From Cordylochernes scorpioides (lineage: Eukaryota > Arthropoda > Arachnida > Pseudoscorpiones > Chernetidae): DNA of 64,000 nt. Below the pieces are notes generated by a model, which worked only from the letters and a program-made list of their open reading frames with translations, was not told where the DNA came from and ran no database searches. The position numbers and the translations under genes are program-made. Positions 31,530-43,800 of this stretch are shown here, piece by piece. How positions within the stretch are numbered: the first letter of the stretch is position 1; every line of letters starts with the position of its first letter. Location of the stretch: assembly GCA_030710605.1 (NCBI GenBank), contig CP092879.1:80143853-80207852 (forward strand), read 5' to 3'.

Positions 31530-33537
31530 CAGTCTACTCTAGTTTTAACGCCACTCGATATAACGCCACCCTCGCCTTACGCCGCTTTTTCGTTTTGTCC
31601 CAATCGACATTAATGTATTTTTCTCGATATAACGCCACTCCCTCTCTATTCGCCTTCCGCCGCTGATTTTTCGTATCCCAAGTAGCAAAACCCCTTCGTT
31701 ATAGCGCCGCTCACAACGTCCCTCCCGCTCCCCTTTTCCTGTCTGCATTTTTTCCGCCCGCGGCACCGGACTTTGCCTGCTGTTGGCACAACAGATTATG
31801 TGAACAGCCAGCAGACCCTTTTACTACTTGTGCCTGGGACATACACAGTTGCTTCATCCCCAGGCGATGTCCCTAAGAATGAGATTGGAGAGCGTTTTTC
31901 ACTTCCACGAACAACTGTCCGTGATATTCTCACTCAGGCTGAGAAGTGGGAAATTATACTGTTGGTTCTTCAAAGAGACAAAGAATCGGAACATTTAGTG
32001 ACTTGGAAGACGCTCTCTTCAACTGGTTTACCCAAAAGTGTGCCAATAATATTATTATTACTGATGACCTCCTAAGAGAAATGGCAAAAAACCTTGTCGA
32101 GCAGTTGGACGTAGCAGAAAATTCCGCGTACAGCAGTGGGTGGCTGCAGCGATTTAAAGGGAGATTCCATATTTCGCAACGACGGCTCTGTGGGGAAGGC
32201 GCATCGATTTCTCCAGCTATCATTGATGAACACCTTACAAATTTGAACAGTATGCTGGTGAACTCCGGATATGACCCAGCCATCATATACAATGCAGACG
32301 AAACAGGATTATTTTTTCATCTCATTCCTGACCGAACACTTGCTCACAAAGATGAAAACTGCCGTGGTGTCAAAAGGATGAAGCAGCGAATCACTGTTCT
32401 ACTGTGCTGCAACTCTACTGGAGCAGACAAGCGGCGATTGCTGATTATTGAAAAATTGGCAAAGCCTCAATGCTTCAGAAACTTTAGTCCACAATTCTAC
32501 TGCACTTACACATCTAACAGCAAAGCATGGATGACCTCTAGCATCTTTCAAGAATAGCTACTGCAGTTCAACAAGCAGCTTGTCTCTGAAGGACGTCGTA
32601 TCCTACTGTTGTTAGATAACGCTACGTCTCACTGCGTCCCTAATGATGGTCTCAGCAACATAAAGATACACTTCCTTCCACCAAATATGACTGCCAGTCT
32701 GCAACCACTGGATAGTGGCATCATCAAAAGTTTCAAGGCTCAATATCGCAAGCTTCAACTCCAGAAAATGGTGGAATTGGCGGATGCCCATCTACCCACA
32801 GAATTACGTCTGGATTACGCTGTGCGCTATTGTAAAATGGCTTGGGATTCTGTGAGCCCTGATTCCATCAGCAACTGCTGGAATCACACAGGCATTCGCT
32901 TCACTTCTACTGCTGCAGTTGAGCCTCTTAATTATGGAATTCTGCTCGATCGCATTCTCGACATCTTCACTATTACACCAGAGAATTTGATGACTGAAAG
33001 GGAGTTTCAACTGGTTGATGATTCTCAGGAGGCGGAAATGAAGCTAACAGATGACAATTCGCTGGTGTCCACTGTTACAGCGAAAGAAAAACTTGGCGAG
33101 GATAATGATGCAACAGTGACTCAGCGCCTACCATCGGTAAGGGAAGCCAGAACAGCTGCTGAGACAGTTTTGTTGTTTCTTGAGCACTCCAAGAGAGCAA
33201 CATCTGACGACGTCAATCTATCTGCGGATTTGTTACGCCGTGTCTATGCCATAAGTTAGGGAGAAAAAACACATGTTGTGATCACAGACTTCTTCAAGAA
33301 AATGTAATTACTTTTTATGAATAAATTATAAATTAATGCTTTATATTTATCATATTAATTAATTGATGCCAGTTTTGCATTCTATATATTGACTTAGGGT
33401 ATAAGTTGTTATTAGTAATTGTTATAAATAATTTATTGTATCTTTCACATTTTAAACGTGTTCGATACAACGCCACCCTCGCCTTACGCCGCTTTTTTGC
33501 AAAATCCGGATGGTGGCATTATAACGAGAGTAGACTA
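31530..33537 (+). mobile_element. Tigger/pogo-type DNA transposon, near-complete
   Basis: TIRs: CAGTCTACTCTAGTTTTAAC at the left, and at the right (reversed) AGTCTACTCTCGTTATAATG, flanked by TA. A second block, ACGCCACCCTCGCCTTACGC, occurs as a direct repeat near both ends (31563 and 33470). The 2.0 kb element encodes a DDE_1-type transposase. Confidence 0.92.
31860..33259 (+). pseudogene. Tigger/pogo transposase (CENP-B/jerky-like), one in-frame stop and a 5' frameshift
   Basis: The main frame runs 31946-33259, interrupted only by TAG at 32555-32557. The N-terminal Psq-type HTH (NEIGERFSLPRTTVRDILTQ) is in a different frame upstream (about 31875-31935), which indicates one frameshift. Then follow the Tc5/CENP-B-type HTH (SDLEDALFNWFTQK ... 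SGWLQRFKGRFHISQRRLCG) and the DDE_1 catalytic domain: YNADETGLFF (first Asp), LLLDNATSHC (second Asp) and LQPLDSGIIKSFK (third Asp). The very few lesions suggest recent inactivation. This family is the source of several domesticated DNA-binding proteins, but nothing here suggests domestication, because TIRs are still present. Confidence 0.92.
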
Positions 33538-33554
33538 TATATATATATATAGAT

Positions 33555-33905
33555 GGAAAATTTGCCGGGAGGAAATTAATCCATGGAAGCAATGGTCGCC
33601 TCTCCCGTCAAAATCTGACGCCATCTATTGACCGTCGCCGCAACTAGCGGCATCTGGTCGGTGACAAAGCCACAACACCAACTTTGGCAAACTGATAAGC
33701 GTCCACCTAGAGACCATGGTTTCGGGCTAACTCGAATTCGGGCTTAGCCCGAAACCATGGTCTCTAGGTGGACGCTTATCAGTTTGCCAAAGCTGGTGTT
33801 GTGGCTTTGTCATCGACCCGATGCCGCTAGTTGCGGCGACGGTCAATAGATGGCGTCAGATTTTGACGTTAATTTTGACGGGAGAGGCGACCATTGCTTC
33901 CATAT
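33555..33905. mobile_element. Fold-back element (family H), near-perfect 150-bp palindrome
   Basis: Arms from about 33585 to 33730 and 33745 to 33902 are mirror images, e.g. CCATGGTTTCGGGCTAA versus TTAGCCCGAAACCATGG, and CGGCATCTGGTCGGTGAC versus GTCATCGACCCGATGCCG. The spacer is about 12 bp around GAATTC. The outer ends are TATA repeats. Confidence 0.92.
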
Positions 33906-33914
33906 ATATATATA

Positions 33915-34058
33915 CAGTTAAACCTGTCTATAGCGCCCCCTCTTGGAACTCACCAAAATGGGTGCTATAGACAGGTCACTTTTAATGTAAATCGCATACT
34001 ACTACGTATTTAAAATCGGGCGCTATAGAGAGGGGGGTGCTATAGACAGGTTTAACTG
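33915..34058. mobile_element. pogo/Tigger-type MITE
   Basis: TIRs CAGTTAAACCTGTCTATAGC and GCTATAGACAGGTTTAACTG, 144 bp, preceded by TA (33913-33914). An internal secondary GGTGCTATAGACAGGT repeat is present. Confidence 0.9.
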
Positions 34059-34389
34059 TTAAAACCTCGAAGGAGCAAACAAAGGCTGTAGGAAGAAAAA
34101 ACATCTCGTGTATAATTAGTTGAAGAATAGCTTCAACAACCTGCACTTACTTCCTTCAGTAGCCACCAGAGCTGCACATTTCCCTTCCCACAAACCTTTA
34201 TTTCTATTGAAGATTTTGTTTCTTCTGGAAGTTCTAAGCTGCCTTCTAAATAATCAAATTGTCAACTAGACTCTGATGGAGAAATCTCTGAAGATAAGGA
34301 AATTATTCTTGACACTGATTCTTGAGGCAGGAAATATGACACAAATAAGGATTTCAGTTGTTTCTTCAATAGACTAAGTGATGAAACAA
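34059..34389. other. Non-coding spacer
   Basis: Nothing recognised. Confidence 0.45.
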
Positions 34390-35940
34390 ATAACTTGTGA
34401 CCTTTGTTGTTGTTGTGTCCAATGAAGAGCCTCAGATGTCTCCGTACATCTCTATCACAGCTATGTTCTCTATTTTGGGTGTGTAAAGCTGCTGTTCTGG
34501 GTCAATTTTCTGTTGTTGTTGTGTCCAATAAAGAGCCTCAGATGTCTCCATACATCTCTATCACAGCAATGTCCACTACCTTGGGTGTGTAAAGCTGCTG
34601 TTCTGGGTCAATTTTCTGTTGTTGTCATGTCCAATGAAGAGCCTCAGATGTCTCCATACATCTCTATCACAGCAATGTCCACTACCTTGGGTGTGTAAAG
34701 CTGCTGTTCTGGGTCAATTTTCTGTTGTTGTAGTGTCCAATGAAGAGCCTCAGATGTCTCCATACATCTCTATCACAGCAATGTCCGCTATCTTGGGTGT
34801 GTAAAGCTGCTGTTCTGGGTCAATTTTCTGTTGTTGTAGTGTCCAAAGAAGAGCCTCAGATGTCTCCGTACATCTCTATCACAGCTATGTCCACTATCTT
34901 GGGTGTGTAAAGCTGCTGTTCTGTTGTTGTAGTGTCCAATGAAGAGCCTCAGATGTCTCCGTACATCTCTATCACAGCAATGTCCGCTATCTTGGGTGTG
35001 TAAAGCTGCTGTTCTGGGTCAATTTTCTGTTGTTGTAGTGTCCAATGAAGAGCCTCAGATGTCTCCGTACATCTCTATCACAGCTATGTCCACTATCTTG
35101 GGTGTGTAAAGCTGCTGTTCTGGGTCAATTTTCTGTTGTTGTAGTGTCCAATGAAGAGCCTCAGATGTCTCCGTACATCTCTATCACAGCAATGTCCGCT
35201 ATCTTGGGTGTGTAAAGCTGCTGTTCTGGGTCAATTTTCTGTTGTTGTAGTGTCCAATGAAGAGCCTCAGATGTCTCCGTACATCTCTATCACAGCTATG
35301 TCCACTATCTTGGGTGTGTAAAGCTGCTGTTCTGGGTCAATTTTCTGTTGTTGTAGTGTCCAATGAAGAGCCTCAGATGTCTCCGTACATCTCTATCACA
35401 GCTATGTCCACTATCTTGGGTGTGTAAAGCTGCTGTTCTGTTGTTGTAGTGTCCAATGAAGAGCCTCAGATGTCTCCGTACATCTCTATCACAGCTATGT
35501 CCACTATCTTGGGTGTGTAAAGCTGCTGTTCTGTTGTTGTAGTGTCCAATGAAGAGCCTCAGATGTCTCCGTACATCTCTATCACAGCTATGTTCTCTAT
35601 CTTGGATGTGTAAAGCTGCTGTTCTGTTGTTGTAGTGTCCAATGAAGAGCCTCAGATGTCTCCATACATCTCTATCACGGCAATGTTCTCTATCTTGGGT
35701 GTGTAAAGCTGCTGTTCTGGGTCAATTTTCTGTTGTTGTTGTCATGTCCAATGAAGAGCCTCAGATGTCTCCATACATCTCTATCACAGCAATGTCTACT
35801 ATCTTGGGTGTGTAAAGCTGCTGTTCTGGGTCAATTTTCTGTTGTTGTCATGTCCAATGAAGAGCCTCAGATGTCTCCGTACATCTCTATCACGGCAATG
35901 TCCGCTATCTTGGGTGTGTAAAGCTGCTGCTCTGGGCACT
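34390..35940. repeat. Tandem array of about 15 units, ~106 bp (88-bp short form)
   Basis: Each unit contains AGAGCCTCAGATGTCTCC, ATCTCTATCACAGC and GGTGTGTAAAGCTGCTGTTC. Full units are about 106-109 bp. A short form of about 88-91 bp lacks GGGTCAATTTTCTGTTGTTG and appears near 34851-34941, 35369-35460, 35460-35548 and 35548-35645. It lies between the ANP32 and ZO-1 3' ends. Confidence 0.95.
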
Positions 35941-36099
35941 TGTCCTTTGGAACATAAATATGGCAATCACCATTCAATTGGGTTCTGTGGGAGGTTTGAA
36001 GCTAATTCTTCCACTGTAGTTCCATCAATGTTTGGATCCTATTTTAAATGTTTATTTAGTTCAGAAATACTCTCCGGGGGCTGTGAGGGTTCCAGGATG

Positions 36100-36810
36100 A
36101 GCAGCGTTTGTGTTGTTATTTCTTATCCCCTTCTGTAAAGATAACACAAATTCCATGAGTTCATGCTCCTCGAGCTTTTATGATAAGCAGCGGCCTCTCC
36201 CAAACGTCCTGTTTAGTACATCTAATACAAGCCAAAATGGCAGCGTTTGTACTCCTTGTTAGGAGCGGTGGCACATGGTGTCTGCTCCTTATGTCAGAAG
36301 CAGGCCACCACCTCTGTCAAGATTCACCACAGTAAGGAAGGAAGAATAGATGGAGCTCCTGTACTCCAGGCAGCATCCAACAACAGCCTCCAGGTCTGAC
36401 TTCATGTCCAGTGGCCACATGTTCCTTCATGCATACATCAAGTTTAGCATATCACTTTTTATTTAATCAAAAATAGTTTTTCCAAAGTTTCACCAGTTGA
36501 GAGGATTCAATTCCATAAGATGGAGCCAATAGAGAACATAAACAAAAAGTTCACAAGGTCTGAATTGTGCCTTAACAAAAAGTTGTAGTTTACAAACCTC
36601 TATTGTACTAAGCCAAGTTTTATAACCAGTGTCCACATAGTTCTCCTACAGCTCCAGAACACATTTTGGCTTGCATTAGATACACTAAACAGGACCTTTG
36701 GGAGAGGCCACTGTTTATCATAAAACAGCTCGAGGATAATGGACTCGTGGAATTTGTCTAAGGATTACACAAATTCCATGCTCCTCGAGCATTATAAATC
36801 AACTTTGACC
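36100..36810. mobile_element. Fold-back element (family G)
   Basis: TATGATAAGCAGCGGCCTCT / CCCAAACGTCCTGTTTAGTA (36179-36220) is mirrored at 36685-36730. Outer ACACAAATTCCATGAGTTCA and CTCCTCGAGC blocks recur here and at 56770 and 56940. The arms enclose a fragment of retroposon C (36230-36305). Confidence 0.7.
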
Positions 36811-36839
36811 TCATGTAATGGGGTGCAGTTTTTGGGATT

Positions 36840-37040
36840 ACACTTAGGTGAAAGTCTGAGTGTAATTTGAGGCTGTTCCTAACATGGAGCCTTCGCTGCT
36901 GACTCTAACATGAGTAGAGACCTCTGTATCCCTGGACCCTTGCTGAGGTCCATCAACTGGGTCAGTTGAACTCAGGATTTTTAAAGAGTTATTTCTCCTC
37001 TTCTAACAATGCTGCTGTTGGTCCGCGATTGCTTATCTCT
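36840..37040. repeat. Dispersed repeat (family K), copy 1
   Basis: AGGTGAAAGTCTGAGTGTAA, GGAGCCTTCGCTGCTGACTC and GTATCCCTGGACCCTTGCTG recur at 38365-38560 inside ZO-1 intron 23. Its GTATCCCTGGA and GAGGTCCATCAACTGG blocks resemble parts of family C. Class unknown. Confidence 0.6.
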
Positions 37041-37960
37041 CTGTCAGAGTTATCTCTAGCTTCAGTGTATGAACAGAAGAACATCTTTGCTCACATGAAA
37101 GCTTTTTCCCAATTGTTAGTCACAATGATTGTTAGTTTCACAGTGAAGGGAAACACAGTTATCAAAATAAACAAATTAATATTTATTTCTTGTATTTACA
37201 TTTATACACAGGTGGTGACTGAGTATAGGGAGGGATGATGTACACAATATATTAAAATTGAGTGTTTGGTTCTTTCTCTAGTTTTGCTAAATATAAAACA
37301 ATATGCAAATATATAAATGTTGATTCTAAATAACAACAAACAAAAACAGCTTTATATATATAATGTGAATTTATATGTGTGTGTATAAATATATAGAGAG
37401 TATGACGTTGGCCTCTTGGAATAAATGGAAGGGAAATTCTAGGGAGATGCGGGAAAAATTTGCATATGAAATCTCAGTTTGCATATTGGCAAGAGAGGAA
37501 TGATGGCGGGAGTGATTCCTTTGAAATGGCCGCCGAGAGTGTTGTGGTTGGAATGTTGCTTTGTTTTCCTCCACCAGTGTGGCCGAATGTAAATCTCAAA
37601 AGTAACAAGAATCCAACTCAATTTTGGCAGCCGGGTGCTCCTACACTTCAGGACTTTTCACAGGATGTAAAAGAAGGGAGTGACGCACAGGAATGGTGAG
37701 AGATGGTATTAAGTAGCAAGAGCCGAGTTGAAACAAGTGGGAGGAAAGTTTAGTGGTGAGAAAGTTTCACACTCAGTTTGAATTGTAGAAAAAGTATTTT
37801 AAACTTTAAAATAGAGAAATAATGTGTTCTTGGAAGCCAATCCAACCCGGAGTTACCAAACTCTCCTATTGCCTTCAAGCAGACGACGTATGTTATTGCA
37901 GGACTGTTGCTGAGAGAGAGCTGTGCTGAAAGCTTCTATTTACATAATTCTGCGCAGAGG
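37041..37960 (-). other. Probable 3' UTR of ZO-1
   Basis: Follows the ZO-1 stop codon on the minus strand. A possible AATAAA (plus-strand TTTATT at 37182-37187) lies about 780 bp downstream. A 79-codon plus-strand frame (37460-37699) has no recognisable domain and is antisense to the UTR. Confidence 0.4.
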
Positions 37961-40847
37961 TCACTTAGGGTACATGGCCCGCTCAGGCTTCTTGTACAGC
38001 TCGAAGGCGGAGCCGCGCTCGATGAGGCTGGTGGTGGGGGAGTAGGGTGGAGGCTCATGGCCCCGGGGAGGGTAGGGCCGGGGGAGGGGCCGGTCGTAGC
38101 GGGGGTCCATGGAGTAGGGGGGCGGGGCCAGGCTGTCATCCGGGGGCCACGTCTTCGGCTGGGCCATGTAGCCAGCCGGCTTGGGTGGGGGAACTGGGCG
38201 GTCTGTCAGTCGGCTGCACACCACGAGATACACAGAAGTGAGCAGTTTGTGGTTTCTTATCACCTTCAAGGGTTCTCGAGCTGGTTGATGATAAGCCACG
38301 GTGTCTCCCAAAGGTCCTGTTTAGTGCATCTAATGATCTCATGGAGTAGCTTTCATTGATTATGCCACTTAGGTGAAAGTCCGAGTGTAATTTGTGGCTG
38401 TTCCTAACATGGAAGCCTTTGCTGCCAACTCTAACATGAGTACAGACCTCCGTATCCCTGGACCCTTGCTGAGGTCCATCAACAGTAGAACTCCTGGTTT
38501 TTAAAGAGTTCTTTCTAACAATGCTGCTGTTGGTCTGTGACTGCTTATCCGTCAGAGTTATTCTGCTTGTTTCACAGCTGGCCTTCATATCTGAAGGTCA
38601 TTCCCCTATCCGCCACCTGGGGACAGTCAGCTCTGCCATATGGAGGACAACAGAGAACATTACCTGTAGGGCTGTGGCTTGGGAGGAGGGGGTTCCACCA
38701 TGGGCTTGTTCCTGTTCCACAGAGTTGTCACACCGCAGCATTGAGCACACAGAGTCCCTTACGTGTACTTGGGGGGCACATGAGGCGGAGGAGGCCGGTA
38801 GCCTCCGCTCACTGCGCTGTAGCGGTCGCGCGGCAGGTTGGAGGGATACTGAGGCCCGCCGCCACCGCCGCCATAGCTGGTGAAGTCATAGACCCCATCC
38901 ATCTGTCACAACATCCCTGGTCAGCTTGAGGAATCTTTGCACAACTTATCCTTGTAGAGCACCACTTGGGGGAACTAAGGTATTATGACATTGCTGTTGT
39001 TGTTGTTATAACCCCAGGGGAAACAATTGAGAAATGTGATGTTAGAACCAAGCTTTTGCCCTGTAATTCCAATTTACTCTCCCCCCCCCCCCATATAGTT
39101 GCTGAGTGAAGATTTCATTGACAATTGACCAGAAGAAAGCTCAGTTCACCCCAACAAACCACAGCACAAGGAGTGGAGCATTAAACAATCAGAGGAAACA
39201 GGTACCGGCAGCCGGGCTCTCTCCAGAGATTGGGACTTGGTGTTGATGTAGTCGGGAGCTTCCATGGACCTGTTGTTCATGTGGGCCGCAGCTGTACACA
39301 CCATGTTGACAAATGGGGAATACAAAATAACATTTAGTTTGTTCCATAGATGGCAGTTCCACGGCCAGGATCTCAGTTCACTGTTAAATAATTAAACTTT
39401 ATAAACTTGTGTAGAGAAAGTGTGTGCTAGTGTTGGGATCATTATTGAAAAAGTGGAGAAAATGTTTAGAGATTTTTTGAAAAAGGTGCTCTGCATCCTG
39501 TAAATGGCTTTGTCACTAGGACAGAGAAGGCCACAGTTACCTCTATGCATGGTCCAAGTCATCTGGTACATGGTCCAAGAGGTACAACTTGGATTACAGA
39601 TGAGATGGCAACAAGAGCAGATGGCAATAAAAGAAAATTACACCTAATCCAAATAATTTATTAGTGTGTGACGTTTCGGCAACAACATTGTCACCATCAT
39701 CAGGCAAAAGAATAAATTATTTTGTCTGATGATGGTGACAATGTTGTTGCCGAAACGTCACACACTAATAAATTATTTGGATTAGGTGTAATTTTCTTTA
39801 TTATAATCTATAATCCAAATTGTGCTTTATCGGCAACAAGAGCAATTAAATCCACTCATGGACAATACTTAAGGAAGTAGAAAGTCTTTGATGTCGCAGG
39901 TCATCTATTTTTTTGAAGGAGACAGAGGCAGGAGACAGGAGACAGGTTCTCTGTGTGTCTTCAATAAAGGTCACTGTAATATCTTTCAGAGTTATTGTCC
40001 TGATATACATGCTGAAAGGTTCCTTAAGTTTTGTCCAAGAATGTAAATTCTATGGGACATTTTAATCACAGCATTTGTTATCAAAATTGTAATTTCCTTA
40101 TTTGGTCTCTCTTGCAGCCTTGACTGCTTGCTGAAATATTGAAATCAATAAGTCGCAGCAGGCTGAGATCATGTAAATGCCACAACTAGGACAATTGTTG
40201 GACTCACGGGGAGGCATTCTGTAAGGGATGTTGTCCCGGAATTGCGTAGGTTTGCTGGCGCGGTCCACCCGTGGCGGGGGGACCTTGTTGTTCATGTCAA
40301 CCGACGGTGGCGGTATACCCGCGCCACCAACCACCCGGGGGGGCTCCAGGCAGTCAAACCCTGCTGAAATGTTGGTGTCAGGAGAAAGCTTCATCAGGAA
40401 GGAACTATGGGAGATCCCCTTAATGTAGAAGGACCATCACACACCACAATCCTTACCTAGAAACCTAGCAATTTAGACCAAATAGAAACATGTGGCTAGG
40501 TTCATAAGTAGGGATGTGGTGTGACGTTTCCAGGACAGTTTCCATCACCAATACAGTAGAACAACCTCCATGAGAGGACACTCCTGCTAGAGATTACCTC
40601 TCTACAAAGTTTCCATTTCTACAAATAAACTGCTCATGTCAGAGAACACCACTACATCAAGGTGTTTAGAGAGAGGGTTTACTGTACATCCTTTTTTAAT
40701 CGAGAAGGACAAAAACCAAAGACTTAAATGACCAGGCCATCAACAGCAGCAGTTCCACCTACCATAGCTGGAGTCCCCATTGTGCAGGATGGACTGTCGC
40801 ATCCCCGGACTGATGCTGGCGTAGCGGGACACAAAGTACTCGTTCTC
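37961..40847 (-). CDS. pyd: ZO-1 exons 20-24 (proline-rich C-terminal tail)
   Basis: Exons 40847-40763, 40363-40208, 39291-39206, 38902-38763 and 38213-37961 encode a tyrosine/proline-rich tail ([77 protein letters not shown]). It ends [10 protein letters not shown]-stop. Phases match throughout. PPxY-like and polyproline motifs suggest SH3/WW partners. The exact acceptor of exon 20 and the alternative CAG for exon 21 (40363 or 40360) are uncertain. Confidence 0.85.
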
Positions 40848-43800
40848 CTCTGTCACAGCAGGGTCAGTCACAACATGGCTGCACGTGGGTTATGTACACT
40901 GGAGGAAGGTTCCCATAGATGGACCTAGGGAATGTTTAAAGAAAACTGACATGTCGTACCTAGGTAGCCCCTTCTCTGGATGGGGGTGGAGGGCTCCGGG
41001 ATCTGGGGGGGTTCCTGGGGCACACAACACTTGGTCTCTGCAGTGCCATCCATGTTGGTGCTGGAGATCAGCTTTCAGCAGCCACTAAATGGAAGCATGA
41101 ACTATTTTATACCGGGGGGGGGGGGGGGGTTCAGTGGTGAACAGCAGATAGCAGCAGTGCTGGAAGGGTTCACCACTGATGAGCCCAGCCCTCCCAACAC
41201 ATGCTTCCATTTAATGGCTGCAGAAATAAAAGTAAATAGTACAACTGTAGGGTGAGGGTAGGGACACAGCAAGCCTTATTTAGCAACTTTCCTGAGAGTA
41301 CGAAATGTTTTGGAGAATGGGAGGTACAATGAGAGATTCCCAAGATCACAGTTTAAATGGATAAATTATTATGTGTGATGATGTTATCAGTGTAGTTCAG
41401 ACAAAAGTACAAATCATTTAGCACTTGGCAACAATCATGTATAACATGTTACTTTACGAGATTTGCAGAAATAAGAATCTAAGCCACTTATAAATTGACC
41501 TTTCTACATTGCACAATTTGACCAACAAACACGGGGACCCACCTGCCTGGGGACTGGCCGGTAGTGAGGGACCGTCTCCTCCTGGGTGGCGATGCTGGGG
41601 TCACTGGAGGCCTTCATCATGGGGGAGGTGGGCCGGGGGGGCGACAGGTCCAGGTCGGGGCTGGAGGCATAGCTCAGCCGCTGGGACGGCGACAGTGGGA
41701 ACAGGAAGTCGTCCCCGATGGCTTCCTTCGGCTTCGACTCTGACATCCAGATCTGGGAGCCCTGCTGCTTGTCGATGGTTTCCCGCACTTTCTTGTACCA
41801 CATGTCAGCGCTGCTCAGTGTGATGATGGCTACACACACACCCTGTGTCTCGCAGTGGCTCCACAGTGGAGGATGGAAGGTCCGGCCATCCAACAGAAGG
41901 AAGGTGATCAGAGTCCCTATGTAACTCACCGGTGAAAATATGGCTCCAGAGTTTCTCCAGCTTGACAGCCTGGTCGTACAGCTTCTTTGTGCTCTTGGAA
42001 GAAGAGGACTTGGGCATCCGGGACAGGAGCTCCTTCACAGTGTGTTTGTTCTCCGCCCTCAGGAAGATGACAATGGGGTAGAACTGTGCGTAGTTGAGTC
42101 TGTCCACTGCTGTGGGCGGGATGTCCAGGACTGCGTGCTTGCCCTGCGCAACAATGGCCAGCTGTGGGCAGATTCTTTACATCAAGTAGCTCCAATTGCA
42201 CTAGACTGAATAAATATATCATGATGTTCCAACCACACCATGTGTCATCACTTTGTGATAATTCTTTATTTACTTTGAAGTAGAATTTTGTGTGAACCAA
42301 CAATGAGACATTGGTACAATGATTTCATCAGAGTTGGTCTTCAGCTCTGGAGCCTCTGTGTGTATGTGGCCTCAGTGAGATGACGGCCACAAGGGAAGTA
42401 AGCTGTGACCCACCTTCTCAACAATTTCTTTGATTGCACTGAGACGTATAATGGTGGGTGGGGACTTGGAATTCCTGCCAGTGTCCTCCAGGATTCCGTC
42501 GTACGCTGCGCAGGCCACACTCGGACTCACACAACTCCCATCTGGAGTTCAGGTACTTACACGGCGCAATGAACTTATCAGGGTAGTCCTTGAGCAGCTT
42601 GTCCCTAGCCAGCTCAGCAAGGGGGCCGAACAGTACAATGGGCCGCACAAATCCAGCTGAACCACAAGTCAAACTCACGCAGCGCAGACAGGATGGCGGC
42701 AACACTTACGGTGCTTGAGGGTCACTCGCTCATATGCAGGAAACTTGGAGAGGCCATCTGTGCATGCGCAAGTTGGTGAGAAAGTACTGAACATTGCAAT
42801 GTAGTGGTATAAAATCTCCCACATGGCAGAATGTTGTGTGAAATAGAGGAGTGGTTAGTATCAACTTGATATCAAGGACATGGCAATTAATTAAAATGGT
42901 GGTGGTTGATTCAACTACAAACATATTTGAGACCAATCTTACAAGAAAGAGTACTACCTGAGTTTGCCACAACTCACCAAAAACAATGTCCTCCCAGTTT
43001 TCCTTATTGAGTGACTTTGATCTTCGTGCGGCCCTCCGTCGGAAGAAACTCACGCGGCTGCCTCCCCCTCCAGTCTCATTGGATTCCTTTTTGGCTTGGT
43101 TGAACTGGTCCTGAGCGCATTCCTCGGCCCTGCGCAGCCAGAGTTGGCGCAGGCTGCTCTGAAAACAGGCTGTGTAGGCACAAACCTTGTCTTGTTGGGG
43201 ATGATCCCACGTTGGATGGACTGGTGGGTCCGACTGAGCCGGTAGACCTGCCAGGAGCCTGAGATGCCGTTGTAGAAGGTGTCCGTCACATGGAACACTT
43301 CCCCCACATTGAAGCTGAGTTCTGTTCCGTTCTCTCCACCGTCGTGCCGGAAGTGTGTCCTGGACATCCTATCTTGGTAATCACAAGTGTGAGGTTCGGT
43401 GACCTGATGGACAAATATGTTGGTGACTTGCAGCTTCCTGACCCCAGCCAGAGCTCTCTTCCTTCATCCTTGTCAATTTTATTTGAGTATTCCATGTGAC
43501 AACAACATTGCAGAGAGTACTGCTTCATCTTAAATAGCTGACAGATCAGCAGCTACAATTTCTTAAGATAAGGAAGGACTTGTTGGTTCCCTATACAAGT
43601 CATTGTGCCACACACCCCGAGTAAATCCAATACAATATTGTAAAGTGAGTCGTTTATTGAGTTATTTATAGCCAGAGAAAATTAAAAGGCCAAGCTGTGC
43701 AACACACATTCATGGATAAAAACTTAAGTAAGTTGTACCTTTTAGCATGTATATCGGAACAATAACTCTGAAAGATATTACAGTGATCTTTATTGAAGAC

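Noticed and set aside
37907-38883. Plus-strand open frames of 120-150 codons opposite the ZO-1 tail
   Set aside because: GC-rich antisense frames of the proline-rich exons. The minus strand has the spliced, phase-consistent coding sequence.
43050-43367. Continuous 105-codon SH3-containing frame reading through 43130-43185
   Set aside because: The frame continues past a 56 bp GT-AG intron. Only the spliced version gives the family sequence NKTR|AEECAQ.
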